Counted from the first letter of the stretch, positions 14,901 to 25,032 are shown. The stretch: 64,000 nucleotides of DNA from Prosthecobacter gellanilyticus (GCF_007992435.1 NZ_BKAG01000016.1:1-64000); one strand, 5' to 3'. Made by a program: numbers and translations. Notes: generated by a model from the letters alone, not told the origin.

Positions 14901-17900
14901 ATGAAAATCAACTCTTTGTTAACCAAGTCTACGCTGGCGCTACTCCTCACGTTCGAGGCGCTTTTGCCCACCGGGCTCGCACAGAGCATCTCAACGTGGA
15001 AGGGCGGTGTGGGATCGTGGAACGACTCGTCCAAGTGGACGGGGCCGGTCCCCAATTCCGCCACGGCCGATGTGCGCGTGGACAACGGCAACGCGGCTAA
15101 TTCCGATGTGTCGCTTGCGACGACCGTTGGCGTGGGACGGCTCACCATGACCTCGGGCGACGCTGTGCTTGTACCTGATGGACTGACACTCACGATTAAT
15201 GGCGGGTCTGCGTTTGCCGGGCAGGGCAGCGTGACTGGCGGCACTTTGCGGCTCAATTCCACGGGGGCGGCCACCGGGCTCTTCGTCAATGGCAACGCGA
15301 CGCTGAGCAGCTCGTTGTTTGGCAATGGTACGGCCACGAGCAACAACGTGATCACGGGGTCCACCGGGTCGACTTTAACCATTAATTCCATCTTCTTCAC
15401 CAGCATCAATGAGCTGGGCGGCGGGGCGCTGAATCTCGTTATCGAGGGCAGTGTGTCTGGAGGACTGTCGCCGACGATGACGATCCAGCCGCTCGCCACA
15501 TGTGTGTTCAACCAGAACTCGGTGCTGACCGCGAGCCGCACGGTGAACCTCGCCGGCGTCGGCTCCTTCACGCTCAATGGCACCATGGCGCTGGTCCAGA
15601 ACACGTCTTACCTCCCATCCTCTTTGACCAAGGATGCAGGGGCCACGCTGACGAACTACCACGCGCCTAGCGGGACGCTGACTGGTGGGCGCTATATGCT
15701 GCTGAATCTCGATGGCGCCACAGTGGATCTGGGCGTGGGCCCCATTCGCGTGAACGCGGCGGAGATCGAACTGGTCCGCTCGACAGCGGTGTTCACCGGT
15801 TTGGACGCACTGGCATCGAACCCAGGTAAACTGGTCTTCAACCGGAAAAATTTTACGCTTACCGGCGGGTTTGACAATGCCGGTTCCATTACCGTCAGCG
15901 GGGCGACTTTCACCGTGCCGGGAGCGGTCACAAACTCCGGCGCGTTTCTCCTCAGTGCCCTCGGCAACACGACCACGGTGACCATTGGGGCGGGTTACAC
16001 GCAGAGCGCCGGCACCCTCAATCTCGGCCTCGGAAATGCACCGCGTCCGACCGTGAGCAGCGGCACCGGGGCGTTTACGATCAACGGCGGGCGGCTTGAA
16101 GGCGACGGCACGCTGACGGGCAATGTTCACGTGAGCGGGACGATCTCGCCGTCGGTCTCCAGTGGCAACTACGGGCGGCTGAATATCACTGGCACGCTCC
16201 AGCTAAGTGGCAGCTCCACGACGGAAATCCGTGTCGGGACTGTGAGTTTCAGCCGGGAAGCCGATCTGATCTCGGCGACAGGGGCCACCACGCTGGCGGG
16301 CGAATTGAAGGTGTACATTGCAACGATCGGCGATCCCGACCCAACGCGGACTTTCAGTGTACTCGGAGGCGCATCGGTCACGGGGGCATTTTCCAATGTG
16401 ACCACGGGCCAGCGCCTGCGGACGGCGGATGGGCGCGGCAGTTTTCTCGTGACCATCAACTCAAACTCGGTGCAACTGAGTGCCTACCAGGCGACGCCCG
16501 CTCGCGCGTTGGGTTTGCCCGTCACCGGGGCGATTGTAGGGACGGTCTACACCCGGTTCGGTACGCCGGCGCAGGGGCCTTTCGGTGGGTCGTTCAAAAG
16601 CGGCAAATTCACCGCGGTGGCGATCTTCGCGGGCGACGGCTCGATACGTGCGGAAGTCACTGGGGACACGCCGCTCTTGGGCGAGACGGTTTATAGCCAG
16701 CTCGGCGAGCCCAGCGGCGATGCGGCGCTCGCGACGGTGAAGGGTACGAGCGGCGTCACGGCGAAGAACGACCAAGTCCTGCTCGGCAGCCTCATCAATG
16801 GACCGGTGCGCATCGCGGTGCGCGAGGGTGTGACGGAAGTGGACGGATTGCCAGGTGTGACGGTGAAGACTTTCCTCACGATCGAGGGCTCCCCCAACGC
16901 TGGCACGCCGATCTTTTTCCGCGCGATGCTGCAAGGCGGAACGACGAGTGCGAAGGACGACATGGCGCTCTGCGCAGCGCTGCCCGATGGCACGCTGCGC
17001 GTGCTCGTGCGAGAGGGGCAACAACTCATACCTGGCGGCAAAAAGGTGACCATCATCGGCACCCTTGTGGCGGCCCCGGCTTCGCTTGGCGAGGGACGCT
17101 GGCGCGCGGGCGATGATGCCCTCGGCGTGCGGCTCAGTTTCGTCGGCGGCTCCAGCGCCATTTACACGATTCCGGTCACCGCGACCACGCCCGCACAGTG
17201 GGAGCTCGCGCTCGACACCGAGACAGCGCTCGGCGCGCCGCTCGCAGGGGTCAAGGTGGTGAGCCTTGGGCTGCCCGGCTTCGGAGCGCAGAGCGTGGCT
17301 TTTCTGGCGCAGCTCAAGATTACACCCAATCTCGTGAAGGCGACCGATGACCAGGCGTTGTTCATCTCCGATGACGATGGCCTTTCCATCGTGGCGCGCG
17401 AGGGTGATGAAGCTGCAGGAATGGACGGCGGCAAATACAAGACGTTCTCCGATCCCGTCTCGGGCTCAAACGGGCGCTTGGCCGTCCTCGGCACTGCGAC
17501 CTTGGGCCGCGCGACGGTCAGTTGTCTGTGGCATGCGCTGCCCGGCCAACCGCTCGCGCTCGTGAAATACGTTGGCAACGACGCGCCAGGCGGCGGCAAA
17601 TTCGCCAGCTTCACCTCCATCGCGCTGCCGGACGGTCCCAGCAGCGGCCCTATCTTCACGGCAAAGCTCGCCATCAGCAAAGTTCCGCTCATCAGCGCCG
17701 CAAACAACTTCGGGATCTGGGCGGTAGGTAGTAGTGGCTCGGTCGTAAAGCTGCTGCGCACCGGCGACACGATCCGCTTCAACGGTGAAGACCGCGAAGT
17801 GAAATCCTTCACCACTCTCGTTTCCGCCTCCGGCTCGATCGGCGCCGCCCGCGGTTACGACAATGCCGGCAACGTCACCGTCCTCGCCACCTTCGCCCCC

Positions 17901-17960
17901 AAAAAGGTGAACAATATCGCGCTCACCACGTCGGGGTTGGTCCAGTTAACGGTGCCCTAG
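14901..17960 (+). CDS. Large secreted beta-repeat protein with REG-type tandem repeats
   Basis: 1,019 residues with a signal peptide (MKINSLLTKST to GLAQS). The N-terminal half begins TWKGGVGSWNDSSKWTG, the usual opening of beta-helix/autotransporter-associated strand proteins, and is rich in Gly, Thr, Ser and Asn. The C-terminal half (from about residue 530) has at least four repeats built round a VREG-like core: AVREGVTEVDG, VLVREGQQLIPGG, VAREGDEAAG and LLRTGDTIRF, each followed by a K-F/I- turn; such repeats occur in surface proteins of Planctomycetes and Verrucomicrobiota. No clear C-terminal anchor or sorting signal. Start chosen for the signal peptide. Codon choice (many GCG, ACG, CGCG runs) differs from neighbours, which hints at transfer. 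Function probably surface or extracellular structure. Confidence 0.75.
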   Translation: MKINSLLTKSTLALLLTFEALLPTGLAQSISTWKGGVGSWNDSSKWTGPVPNSATADVRVDNGNAANSDVSLATTVGVGRLTMTSGDAVLVPDGLTLTINGGSAFAGQGSVTGGTLRLNSTGAATGLFVNGNATLSSSLFGNGTATSNNVITGSTGSTLTINSIFFTSINELGGGALNLVIEGSVSGGLSPTMTIQPLATCVFNQNSVLTASRTVNLAGVGSFTLNGTMALVQNTSYLPSSLTKDAGATLTNYHAPSGTLTGGRYMLLNLDGATVDLGVGPIRVNAAEIELVRSTAVFTGLDALASNPGKLVFNRKNFTLTGGFDNAGSITVSGATFTVPGAVTNSGAFLLSALGNTTTVTIGAGYTQSAGTLNLGLGNAPRPTVSSGTGAFTINGGRLEGDGTLTGNVHVSGTISPSVSSGNYGRLNITGTLQLSGSSTTEIRVGTVSFSREADLISATGATTLAGELKVYIATIGDPDPTRTFSVLGGASVTGAFSNVTTGQRLRTADGRGSFLVTINSNSVQLSAYQATPARALGLPVTGAIVGTVYTRFGTPAQGPFGGSFKSGKFTAVAIFAGDGSIRAEVTGDTPLLGETVYSQLGEPSGDAALATVKGTSGVTAKNDQVLLGSLINGPVRIAVREGVTEVDGLPGVTVKTFLTIEGSPNAGTPIFFRAMLQGGTTSAKDDMALCAALPDGTLRVLVREGQQLIPGGKKVTIIGTLVAAPASLGEGRWRAGDDALGVRLSFVGGSSAIYTIPVTATTPAQWELALDTETALGAPLAGVKVVSLGLPGFGAQSVAFLAQLKITPNLVKATDDQALFISDDDGLSIVAREGDEAAGMDGGKYKTFSDPVSGSNGRLAVLGTATLGRATVSCLWHALPGQPLALVKYVGNDAPGGGKFASFTSIALPDGPSSGPIFTAKLAISKVPLISAANNFGIWAVGSSGSVVKLLRTGDTIRFNGEDREVKSFTTLVSASGSIGAARGYDNAGNVTVLATFAPKKVNNIALTTSGLVQLTVP

Positions 17961-18269
17961 CGATCCTGACCGAGCATCTCAGTTGTGAGCCATCCAGTAG
18001 CGCACGCCGATCAGTAAATGCGAGAGTGTGGTATTGGGCTATCAGGTCTCGCGAAGTTGCCCACCTCGCGCCCCCGTTGGCAGCCTGCTCCGTGGGAGGA
18101 GATGTGATCCAATGCGCGCTACCGTGAGAGGTTGCAGTTTGGTTCCCGTAGGGAGACCAACCGCCTCTCACCCACACCTTCCCAGGTCTTGAGCCCTCGG
18201 CCAGCGACTCATCCACGACATTCTTTTTGCATTGGCACCCCTTCTTTTCCCGCGCATGGGTGACCGCCC
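17961..18269. other. Intergenic region between the repeat protein and purD
   Basis: About 310 bases with no convincing gene; a reverse-strand open frame here has no recognisable protein features. It contains the long hairpin listed separately and presumably the purD promoter. Confidence 0.4.
18124..18171. other. Long imperfect hairpin upstream of purD
   Basis: Outer arms GTGAGAGG (18124-18131) and CCTCTCAC (18164-18171), with an inner imperfect stem around TTGGTTCCC and GGGAGACCAA. No T-run follows on either strand, so a simple rho-independent terminator is unlikely. It could be the scar of a small repeat or a structured leader about 100 bases before the purD start. Confidence 0.4.
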
Positions 18270-19520
18270 ATGAAGATTTTGGTCACAGGCAAAGGCGGGC
18301 GCGAGCACGCCCTCATCACCGCACTCAGCGAATCCCTCGAAGCACACGAACTGTTTGCCTGGCCTGGCAGTGATGCCATCGCGTCCCTCGCGAAGCGCGT
18401 GGATGCGGCTTCCCTGCCTGAGCTCATCGCCTGGATGAAGTCGAACGCCATCGACCTCTGTGTCGCGGGTGAAGAGGCCTGGCTGGTCAAGGATGAAGGT
18501 CTGGCCAACATGTGCGAGCAAGCGGGCATCCCGTGTTGGGGGCCTTACAAGGAAGCGGCGCAACTCGAAGCCTCCAAGGCCTTCGCGAAGCACTTCCTCA
18601 AGCGTCACAACATTCCGACCGCGTCCTACACGGTCTGCACAAATGCGGAAGAAGCTCGCGCAGCGCTGACCGAGTTCCCGATCGTGCTGAAGTTCGATGG
18701 TCTGGCCGCCGGCAAAGGGGTCGCGGTTTGTCTGACTCGCGAAGAGGCCGAGGAGTTCATCACGGATGTGATGGAGAAGCGCATCTTTGGCGCGGGAAAT
18801 CTGGTGGTGGAGTCCTGCCTCATCGGGCCGGAGCTTTCCGTGTTCGCCTCGGTTTGTGATGACCAGTATCACATCCTCATGCCAGCGCGTGACTACAAGC
18901 GCATCCGTGACAACGACCAGGGTCCAAACACCGGCGGCATGGGTGCGGTGGCCAGCCGTGAGATCGTGACGCCCGAGGTCCTCGCACGCATCGAGCGCGA
19001 GATCGTGCAGCCAACCGTGAAGGGACTCATCGCCGATGGTCTGCGTTACCGCGGCTTCCTTTACTTCGGCCTGATGCTCACCTCTTCCGGACCCTACATC
19101 ATCGAGTACAACTGCCGTTTCGGCGATCCTGAAGCCGAGGCCGTGATGCCGATGGTGCGCGGAGACTTTGCCAACTATGTTTTCCAGGCCGCCAAGGGCA
19201 GTCTGAAGCCCGAATTGCTCACCTTCGCGGAAGGTTGGAGCATCTGCGTCATCAGCGCCTCCGCAGGCTATCCTGCCAGCTCACGCAATGGCGATGTCAT
19301 CAGCGGCCTCGGCAAGGTGGAAGGCGCCCGCGTGTACCACTGCGGCACGAAGAAGAATGAGGCAGGCCAGTTTGCGACCAACGGCGGGCGTGTGCTCGCT
19401 GTCGTCGCCAACGCTGCCACGCGTGAAGAGGCCCGAGCCAAAGCCTACGCGGAGACCGACAAAATCAACTTTGAAGGCATGCAGCTCCGCAGTGACATCG
19501 GCCAGATGCACTTTGACTGA
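18270..19520 (+). CDS. purD: Phosphoribosylamine-glycine ligase (GAR synthetase)
   Basis: 416 residues, an ATP-grasp enzyme that joins glycine to phosphoribosylamine in step two of purine synthesis. Seen: N-terminal MKILVTGKGGREHAL, the ATP-grasp segments PIVLKFDGLAAGKGVAV, PARDYKRIRDNDQGPNTGGMG and the metal site EYNCRFGDPEAEAVMP. The length is close to the family norm of about 425. The conserved GSGGREHA of the N-terminal loop is changed to GKGGREHA. It stands alone from other pur genes and is followed after about 70 bases by sufS. Confidence 0.96.
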   Translation: MKILVTGKGGREHALITALSESLEAHELFAWPGSDAIASLAKRVDAASLPELIAWMKSNAIDLCVAGEEAWLVKDEGLANMCEQAGIPCWGPYKEAAQLEASKAFAKHFLKRHNIPTASYTVCTNAEEARAALTEFPIVLKFDGLAAGKGVAVCLTREEAEEFITDVMEKRIFGAGNLVVESCLIGPELSVFASVCDDQYHILMPARDYKRIRDNDQGPNTGGMGAVASREIVTPEVLARIEREIVQPTVKGLIADGLRYRGFLYFGLMLTSSGPYIIEYNCRFGDPEAEAVMPMVRGDFANYVFQAAKGSLKPELLTFAEGWSICVISASAGYPASSRNGDVISGLGKVEGARVYHCGTKKNEAGQFATNGGRVLAVVANAATREEARAKAYAETDKINFEGMQLRSDIGQMHFD

Positions 19521-19593
19521 TTGATTCCGTTGGCTGGGCCTGACCGACCTCCCTCCACAGGCGTAAACTCTGCTGACAACCTCCCGCTTTTTC

Positions 19594-20820
19594 ATGACTG
19601 ATCTCTCTCATCTGCGCGCTGACTTCCCCATCCTGCATCAGCAGGTCTGCGGACATCCGCTGGTGTATTTTGACAACGCCGCCACCAGCCAGAAGCCGCG
19701 CCAGGTCATCGACGCACTCGTGCACTACTATGAGCACGACAACGCGAACGTGCACCGCGGTCTGCATGAGCTGAGCAACCGCTCCACCGCGAACTTTGAG
19801 GCCGTGCGCAAGAAGGTCGCGCGCTTCATCGGCGCAGAGCATGAGGAGGAGATCATCTTCACCCGTGGAAGTACCGAGGGTATAAATCTCGTCGCACAAG
19901 CTTGGTCGGCGCAGCATTTGAAAGCGGGAGATGTGGTGGTCATCACCGGCATGGAGCATCACAGCGACATCGTCTCCTGGCAGCTCGCCGTGGAGCGCTG
20001 TGGAGCCACCCTCAAGCATGTACCCGTTCTGGACGACGGCACGCTGGACATCAGCGTGTTGGACTCTTTGTTAGCCACTGAGCCGGTGAAAATGCTCGCC
20101 TGCGTGCATATTTCCAACTCACTCGGCACCATCAATCCAGTCAAGGAAATCTGTGCGAAGGCCCGTGCACGCGGCGTCGCCACCCTCATTGATGGAGCCC
20201 AGGCCGTGGGCCATGTGCCCGTGAATGTGCGGGACATTGGCTGCGACTTCTATGTCTTCTCCGGCCACAAGATGTGCGCTCCCACCGGCATCGGCGGCCT
20301 TTATGGAAGACTGGAGACCCTCAACTCCATGCAGCCTTGGCATGGCGGTGGCGAGATGATTGAAACCGTCACCCTGGAGCGCAGCACCTACAAGGCCGCG
20401 CCGCATCGCTTTGAAGCCGGCACGCCGGACATCGCCGGTGTCATCGGCCTTGGCGCTGCCATTGATTATCTTGAATCCGTCGGCCTCGAAAACATCCAGG
20501 CACATGGCCGCGAGCTCACACTCTATGCCATGGAGAAGCTCAATGCACTTCCCGGGCTTCGTTTGTTAGGCCCGCCTGCCCCGGCGGACCGTGCCTCGCT
20601 CGCCGGTTTCACACTCGCCTGCGCGCATCCGCACGATCTGGTGGAGTTCGCAAACACACAGGGCCTGGCCCTGCGCGGCGGCCACCACTGCACGCAGCCG
20701 CTGATGAAGCGCTTCAAGGCCCCTGGCACCACGCGAGCCAGCTTTTACTTCTACAACACCCAGGCCGAGGTGGATCGCATGATCGACATCCTCAACCAGG
20801 CCATCGCCTTCTTTTCGTAA
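19594..20820 (+). CDS. sufS: Cysteine desulfurase SufS
   Basis: 408 residues, a fold-type I PLP enzyme that takes sulfur from cysteine for Fe-S cluster assembly. Seen: FDNAATSQKPRQVIDAL, NVHRGLHELSNRST, the PLP-lysine region FSGHKMCAPTGIGGLYG and the sulfur-carrying Cys region LRGGHHCTQPLM near the C-terminus, typical of group II (SufS) enzymes. Ten bases separate it from sufU, its usual scaffold/transfer partner. The sufBCD genes are not in the window. Confidence 0.95.
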   Translation: MTDLSHLRADFPILHQQVCGHPLVYFDNAATSQKPRQVIDALVHYYEHDNANVHRGLHELSNRSTANFEAVRKKVARFIGAEHEEEIIFTRGSTEGINLVAQAWSAQHLKAGDVVVITGMEHHSDIVSWQLAVERCGATLKHVPVLDDGTLDISVLDSLLATEPVKMLACVHISNSLGTINPVKEICAKARARGVATLIDGAQAVGHVPVNVRDIGCDFYVFSGHKMCAPTGIGGLYGRLETLNSMQPWHGGGEMIETVTLERSTYKAAPHRFEAGTPDIAGVIGLGAAIDYLESVGLENIQAHGRELTLYAMEKLNALPGLRLLGPPAPADRASLAGFTLACAHPHDLVEFANTQGLALRGGHHCTQPLMKRFKAPGTTRASFYFYNTQAEVDRMIDILNQAIAFFS

Positions 20821-20829
20821 TTCACTCCC

Positions 20830-21285
20830 ATGGCTCTCTCCGACGACCTCCGCGATCTCTACCAGCAGGTGATCCTCGATCACTCCCGCAGTCCGCGCAA
20901 TCACGGCCAGCTCCACGGCGAAGGCTGCGTGCATGTGCACGGTGACAACCCGACCTGCGGCGATGAGATCGACGTCTGGGTGAAATTCGCCGCCGATGGC
21001 GGAGTGGAGGACATCAAGTTCGAAGGCCAGGGCTGCGCCATCAGCCAGGCCAGCGCCAGCATGATGACCGTGAAGATGAAGGGCACAGATGCCGAGAAAT
21101 TGAAGGGCCTGATCCAGGACTTCCGTGCCACCGTCACTGGTGAAGGCACGGTCAAGGACGAGGACACCCTCGGCGAGCTCGCCCTCCTGGAAGGCGTGCA
21201 AAAATTCCCCCAGCGCGTGAAATGCGCCACCCTGGCCTGGCGCGCGGTCGAACAAGCGATGCAACAAAAGGGCGAAGGATCGTAA
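20830..21285 (+). CDS. sufU: SufU-type Fe-S assembly sulfur acceptor
   Basis: 151 residues of the IscU-like fold. The three expected Cys are present in DNPTCGDEI, GQGCAISQAS and VKCATLAW, with the SufU insertion between the second and third. SufU receives persulfide from SufS through zinc-mediated ligand exchange. Only a short gap follows sufS, so they form one unit. The pattern SufS-SufU without SufE nearby is like that of Gram-positive and PVC bacteria. Confidence 0.93.
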   Translation: MALSDDLRDLYQQVILDHSRSPRNHGQLHGEGCVHVHGDNPTCGDEIDVWVKFAADGGVEDIKFEGQGCAISQASASMMTVKMKGTDAEKLKGLIQDFRATVTGEGTVKDEDTLGELALLEGVQKFPQRVKCATLAWRAVEQAMQQKGEGS

Positions 21286-21408
21286 ACGAGCTACTGAGGC
21301 ATTCCCGTAGTCCTCCCAAGAGAATAGCTAGCACGACGAACCAGGCTTGCCCTGAAAGAAAGCATCTTGCTAGGATGCTGCGTTACCTTTCGTTATCTCC
21401 GTTGTTGC

Positions 21409-23166
21409 ATGGACATGAGCTCTCCGCCACCAGGCAGTCCGCACGCTGGCACTTGGCAGCCCCCCTCAGTGGAGGACATGCAGGCCCTGCTGCCGCATTA
21501 CCAGTTTGAATTCCTGCTGGGTCGTGGCGGGATGGGCGCGGTTTACAAGGCCACCCAGCTCTCTCTCGACCGCCCCGTGGCCATCAAAGTGCTGCCAGGC
21601 GGCTGCACTGGCAGTGAGAAAGGTGAGTACGCCGAACGTTTCAAAAACGAGGCGCGCACGATGGCGAAGATGCACCACCCAAGCATCGTCAATGTCTTCG
21701 ACTTCGGCCAGACCGCGTCCGGCCTGCTCTACTTTGTCATGGAGTATGTGGACGGCACCGACGTGGCGCAGATCATTCACAGCCAGGGCCGGCTTCCTGA
21801 AGAGCACGCGCTCTCTGTCACCGCGCATGTTTGTGATGCGCTGGCCTATGCCCATGCTCGGGGAATCATCCATCGCGACATCAAGCCCGCGAACATCCTG
21901 ATCAATCGTGATGGTCAGGTAAAGGTGGCTGATTTCGGTCTCGCCAAGCAGAGTGACAGTGCCGGGTTTGCCCTCACGAAGACCAGCGTGGCCATGGGCA
22001 CGCCCGACTACGTGGCGCCTGAGGCACTCGTTCACGGTTTCCCACTCGATGGCCGTGCGGATCTCTACGCGATTGGCGTCATGCTCTACAACATGCTCAC
22101 CGGCGAGATTCCGCGCGGCATGTGGGTCATGCCAGCCAAGAAGGTGGGAACAGATCCGCGCTTTGACGCGATCATTGCGAAGGCCATGCAGACGGATCGT
22201 GAGGAGCGTTACCGCACAGCTTCGGAGATCCGGCTGGATCTGCATGCCATCCAGACGCTGCCGCGTGCCGTGATCATCCAGCAGCAGCAGGACGCCGCCG
22301 AGGCTGCGGCAAAGGCCACACGCGCAGCGGATCAAGCCACGGCCCGGCGTGCGGCTGCCGCCAGAGTGCACACGCGCCCCTCTTCATCATCCATTCCGGT
22401 GCCGCCGAAGCAGAAGCCGAAGCGGACCACGTGGATCTGGAGCATGGCAGCCGTGTTGCTGCTCGCAGGCGGGATTTACAGGATCACTGGACAAAGCAGC
22501 GCCCCCCTCATGGCGCCCTCCGTCGCCACCCTCAATCTCAGTGCCCGTGAGCAGCGTCTCCGGGCCCCGCTTGCCGCAGGCCAGATTGATGCACTGGCAT
22601 CAGTGAAAGCTGGATCCGCTGGCATTTTCGCCTGGTCACCGTCCGCCACAGGTCTGGAATTGAAGGCGACGCGGTCTCCGGGCATCTACAAAGGCACCGT
22701 GGAGCTTCCCACGCCCCCCGCCCTTTCTTATGCGGTGGATGCCTGGTTCACTGTGCCGCAGACAGATGCTGTGGGCATCACCATTCCCGTGGGGGACGGA
22801 CATGCCACCACCTGCTGGATCTCGACCGCCAATGGTGGCGTGGCAGGTCTGGGCAAGGTGGATGGCAATGATCCGCAGACGGCGGCCTCCGGTCATTCCA
22901 CCTCCTTTGAACTCGTTGCCAATGAGCTGACCCAGATGCGTATCGAGGTCCGCCGCACTCCGGGCCAGGTGGACATCCGCTTCCATATCAATGGAGCTCC
23001 GATGGCCGCCTACCAGGGAGAGCCCAGCCGCCTAACCACAAGCACCGCGTGGCAGCTTTCGAAAAACCGTGCTCTCATCCATCTGGGCGGTGTGAATGTG
23101 ACCTTCCATCGCGTCACGATGGCTGACCTGGACGGCGACGGAACTTCCGTGCCGCCAGGCTCTTGA
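21409..23166 (+). CDS. Membrane-anchored serine/threonine protein kinase
   Basis: 585 residues. An N-terminal Hanks-type kinase domain (about 25-290) has the glycine loop LLGRGGMGAVYKA, VAIKVLP, catalytic HRDIKPANIL, DFGLAK and MGTPDYVAPE, all intact, so it should be active. A Gln/Ala-rich juxtamembrane stretch and one membrane helix (about 345-360) follow, then an extracytoplasmic domain of about 220 residues (TVELPTPPALSYAVDAWFTV onward) that looks like a beta-sandwich/concanavalin-type ligand or wall-sensing domain. The start was placed at 21409; 21415 is equally possible. Such kinases are abundant in PVC bacteria; the ligand is unknown. Confidence 0.9.
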   Translation: MDMSSPPPGSPHAGTWQPPSVEDMQALLPHYQFEFLLGRGGMGAVYKATQLSLDRPVAIKVLPGGCTGSEKGEYAERFKNEARTMAKMHHPSIVNVFDFGQTASGLLYFVMEYVDGTDVAQIIHSQGRLPEEHALSVTAHVCDALAYAHARGIIHRDIKPANILINRDGQVKVADFGLAKQSDSAGFALTKTSVAMGTPDYVAPEALVHGFPLDGRADLYAIGVMLYNMLTGEIPRGMWVMPAKKVGTDPRFDAIIAKAMQTDREERYRTASEIRLDLHAIQTLPRAVIIQQQQDAAEAAAKATRAADQATARRAAAARVHTRPSSSSIPVPPKQKPKRTTWIWSMAAVLLLAGGIYRITGQSSAPLMAPSVATLNLSAREQRLRAPLAAGQIDALASVKAGSAGIFAWSPSATGLELKATRSPGIYKGTVELPTPPALSYAVDAWFTVPQTDAVGITIPVGDGHATTCWISTANGGVAGLGKVDGNDPQTAASGHSTSFELVANELTQMRIEVRRTPGQVDIRFHINGAPMAAYQGEPSRLTTSTAWQLSKNRALIHLGGVNVTFHRVTMADLDGDGTSVPPGS

Positions 23167-23179
23167 ACTGTCCTCAGAC

Positions 23180-24742
23180 TCAATCCTGCTTCATGAGGAA
23201 GTACTCCAGGCTGTCCACCAGAGCTTCCCAAGAGGCATCGATGACGTTCGTGGAAACACCCACGGTACCCCAGGTGCGGTTGCCATCGCTGCTGACAATG
23301 AGCACACGGGTCTTCGCGGCGGTGCCGGTGCCGCTGTCGATGATGCGGACCTTGTAGTCTTCGAGGCGAACGTTGCCGAGCTGCGGGAAGAGCGGCAGCA
23401 GAGCCTTGCGCAGGGCTCGATCGAGCGCATTCACCGGGCCGTCACCTTCGTCCACAGTGTAGACGCGCTCACCATCCACACTGATCTTCACCGTGGCTTC
23501 GGTGGTCTCGACCTTGTTATGCGGGTGATGGCGATGCGTGGTGTGATACTCGATGAGGTCAAAGCTGCGGATCTCGCGGCCTAACTGACGGCGGATCAAA
23601 AGCTCAAAGCTCGCCTCGGCGGCCTCGAACTCATAACCTTCACTCTCCAAGCGCTTCACCTCGGCCAGCACCTTGTTCACGTCGGGTGATCCCTTCACAA
23701 GCGGGATGCCCATGGCTTCGGCCTTCATAAGCACGTTTGACTGACCGCTCATGTCCGAGATGGTGATGATGCGCTCATTGCCCACCAGAGATGGGTCCAC
23801 GTGCTCATAGGTGCGGGCCAGCTTCTGCACCGCGTGCACATGCAGGCCGCCCTTGTGGGTGAAGGCGGCGAGGCCCACGTAAGGGGCGCGGATGTCATGC
23901 GGCACATTGGCCAGCTCATCCACAAAGAAAGACAGCTCGCGCAGACGAGTGAGGTCGATGCCGAGATCGATGCCCATCTTGAGCTGCAAGTTTGGCATCA
24001 CAGTGATGAGATTGCAGTTCCCCACGCGTTCGCCATAACCATTGATGGTTCCCTGCACCTGGCAGGCCCCGGCACGGATGGCGGCCAGCGAGTTGGCCAC
24101 GCCAACACCACCATCGTTGTGCGTATGAATGCCCACAGGCTTGCCGAGATGGGCGATGACCTTCTTCGTCACTTCCTCCACCCATTCAGGGAGAGCGCCG
24201 CCATTGGTTTCGCAGAGCACCACAAGGTCAGCACCGGCATCCGAGGCAGCCTTCACGGTCTTCAGCGAGTATTCAGGATCTTCACGGAAGCTGTCAAAGA
24301 AATGCTCCGCATCATAGAGCACCTCGCGGCCATGCTTCTTCAAGTAAGCCACGGTGTCGGCGATCATCGCCAGGTTCTCTTCCAGGGAGACCTGGAAGAC
24401 TTCTGTGACATGCAGCGGCCAGGTCTTGCCCACGATGGTCACGGCAGGAGTCTGCGCATCCAGCAGCATCTGCACCTGCGCATCATCCTCCACCTTCAAC
24501 TTGCCACGGCGGGTCATGCCAAAGGCGGTGATCTTCGCCTTCTTCCAGGTGCGCTTCGCCGCTTCCTGGAAAAACGCGGCATCTTTCGGGTTTGAGCCAG
24601 GCCAGCCGCCTTCAATGTAATGCACACCGAAGTCGTCGAGGCGCTCAGCCACGCGGATTTTATCGAGGGTGGAAAAGGAGATGCCGGTGCCCTGGGTGCC
24701 ATCACGCAGGGTGGTATCATAGATCGTAACAGGAACGGACAT
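23180..24742 (-). CDS. cimA: Citramalate synthase
   Basis: 520 residues. HMGL-like TIM barrel beginning VTIYDTTLRDGTQGTGISFS, with GGWPGSNPKD, HTHNDGGVGVANSLAA and NGYGERVGNCNL, followed by a C-terminal LeuA dimerisation/allosteric domain. The GTQ and GWPGSNPKD features separate the CimA group (pyruvate plus acetyl-CoA to citramalate, a threonine-independent route to isoleucine) from 2-isopropylmalate synthase. The start at 24742 is preferred to an in-frame TTG six codons earlier. The allosteric domain suggests isoleucine feedback. Confidence 0.92.
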   Translation of the reverse strand: MSVPVTIYDTTLRDGTQGTGISFSTLDKIRVAERLDDFGVHYIEGGWPGSNPKDAAFFQEAAKRTWKKAKITAFGMTRRGKLKVEDDAQVQMLLDAQTPAVTIVGKTWPLHVTEVFQVSLEENLAMIADTVAYLKKHGREVLYDAEHFFDSFREDPEYSLKTVKAASDAGADLVVLCETNGGALPEWVEEVTKKVIAHLGKPVGIHTHNDGGVGVANSLAAIRAGACQVQGTINGYGERVGNCNLITVMPNLQLKMGIDLGIDLTRLRELSFFVDELANVPHDIRAPYVGLAAFTHKGGLHVHAVQKLARTYEHVDPSLVGNERIITISDMSGQSNVLMKAEAMGIPLVKGSPDVNKVLAEVKRLESEGYEFEAAEASFELLIRRQLGREIRSFDLIEYHTTHRHHPHNKVETTEATVKISVDGERVYTVDEGDGPVNALDRALRKALLPLFPQLGNVRLEDYKVRIIDSGTGTAAKTRVLIVSSDGNRTWGTVGVSTNVIDASWEALVDSLEYFLMKQD

Positions 24743-25032
24743 GGTAGGTTGGGGAATCAAAAAAGGTCAGGGATTCGTCAAGAGGTCAAAGGGGATCACG
24801 GAGGCCGCAGACGAGGGAGCGGCGGAGGGTGAAACGCGGATGGCTCTTGGCCCAAAATGCACCTGGGGTGCAGTGACAATGCCACGATGACGGACTCCAA
24901 AGGCTGCGTTACGCGCAGAGGAGCCCGTGGCTAATTCGAATGGCAATGTTGGTGGCTGGAATAACCATGAACAGCGAGGACTCTAGGGCGGACCGGCCTT
25001 CTGGCAACTTGTCTTTTTAGGGCGCAGGCTGC

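Noticed and set aside
17923..18216. 97-codon minus-strand frame after the repeat-protein gene
   Set aside because: Low-complexity, overlaps a gene end and a hairpin; no homologue pattern recognised.
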